Shown here in pieces: positions 63,879 through 64,000 of a stretch of 64,000 bases of DNA. A program made the position numbers and the translations under genes. Under the pieces are notes generated by a model, which worked only from the letters and a program-made list of their open reading frames with translations, did not search any database and was not told the DNA's origin. Origin of the DNA: Chitinophaga tropicalis (GTDB taxonomy: Bacteria > Bacteroidota > Bacteroidia > Chitinophagales > Chitinophagaceae); the NCBI RefSeq assembly GCF_009758205.1, contig NZ_WRXN01000017.1:80874-144873 (forward strand), in the 5' to 3' direction. Numbering within the stretch: the first letter of the stretch is position 1; every line of letters begins with the position of its first letter.

Positions 63879-64000
63879 ATGGTAAATAATAATGCAGCGA
63901 TTTCAGTAAGAATGAATGCAACAAATTCGGTAACAATACTGCAGCAAAAACGGCAACAATGGTACAGCAAAATCGGTAACAATTGCTACACAATCCGGCA
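63879..64000 (+). CDS. Open frame directly behind cas9, start only (truncated by window)
   Basis: An ATG immediately follows the cas9 TAA and the frame stays open for 40 codons to the window edge (MVNNNAAISVRMNATNSV...). It is not the start of Cas1, whose N-terminus differs. The stretch is low-complexity because it lies in a tandem repeat, so it may not be a real gene. Low confidence. Confidence 0.2.
   Translation, partial: MVNNNAAISVRMNATNSVTILQQKRQQWYSKIGNNCYTIR
63894..64000. repeat. Degenerate 23-24 bp tandem repeat downstream of cas9
   Basis: Four and a half units begin at 63894, 63918, 63941, 63964 and 63988. Each has GCARCAAA-like bases followed by a CGGTAACAAT-like core (CAGTAAGAAT, CGGTAACAAT, CGGCAACAAT, CGGTAACAAT) and 3-4 variable bases. 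The first copy is the most diverged. It continues past the window. The spacing is far too short for a CRISPR array. Confidence 0.65.

Noticed and set aside
63894..64000. Tandem repeat considered as a CRISPR array
   Set aside because: Unit is 23-24 bp with only 3-4 variable bases between cores and no 30-bp spacers; it does not match the repeat predicted by the tracrRNA.

Overview
The window comes from a Bacteroidota genome, most likely Chitinophagaceae and close to Chitinophaga. The signs are Bacteroidota-type promoters (TTTG, 18 to 20 nt, then TAnnTTTG) ahead of several genes, a type IX secretion (T9SS) sorting domain, a large NuoA-N operon with a short NuoG, DUF6427- and DsbD-type genes, and a type II-C Cas9. 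No tRNA, rRNA, insertion sequence or complete CRISPR array was found.

Layout. 1-7531 is a run of secreted metallopeptidases alternating M20, M14, M20, M14, in which the two M14 genes are diverged paralogues. 7607-17053 holds a 3-methyladenine DNA glycosylase, envelope TPR, lipoprotein and membrane proteins, purQ, a DsbD-type thiol relay split over two genes, and an ABC-type permease. 17082-18913 (minus) is a tyrosine phosphatase plus hisS. 19330-22268 is a small membrane protein, a PstS-like lipoprotein and an abundant TPR protein. 22434-35771 is the complete 14-gene nuo operon for respiratory complex I, with a consensus promoter in front and a terminator behind. 35889-38029 (minus) is a sugar-kinase-like gene with a LacI-family regulator and a likely operator. 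38127-43473 carries a MacB-like permease, then a coherent set (GntP/DsdX-type permease, RidA, D-serine dehydratase/D-threonine aldolase-type enzyme, M19 dipeptidase) that reads as D-amino-acid uptake and catabolism. 43467-49458 contains small secreted proteins, the rpsF-rpsR-rplI operon and a giant T9SS-exported endonuclease/phosphatase-fold protein. 49652-60000 has htpG, an esterase, recJ, a polyprenyl synthase, a very strongly expressed-looking OmpA-type porin, the Kup potassium transporter and a pirin.

The most distinctive part is the right end. A compact 1180-residue Cas9 (60336-63878) with all RuvC and HNH catalytic residues is preceded by a divergent tracrRNA gene (about 60178-60258, minus): an anti-repeat, a GGAUUAUUCC nexus hairpin and a terminator hairpin followed by six U. 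The anti-repeat lies inside an imperfect palindrome that looks like a relic of a whole CRISPR repeat, with a -7-like promoter element inside it. Directly behind cas9, where cas1 and cas2 would be expected, the last about 107 bases are a degenerate 23-24 bp tandem repeat that runs off the window, inside a reading frame whose ATG touches the cas9 stop. cas9 is AT-richer and uses AGA/AGG arginine codons much more than its neighbours, which suggests horizontal acquisition.
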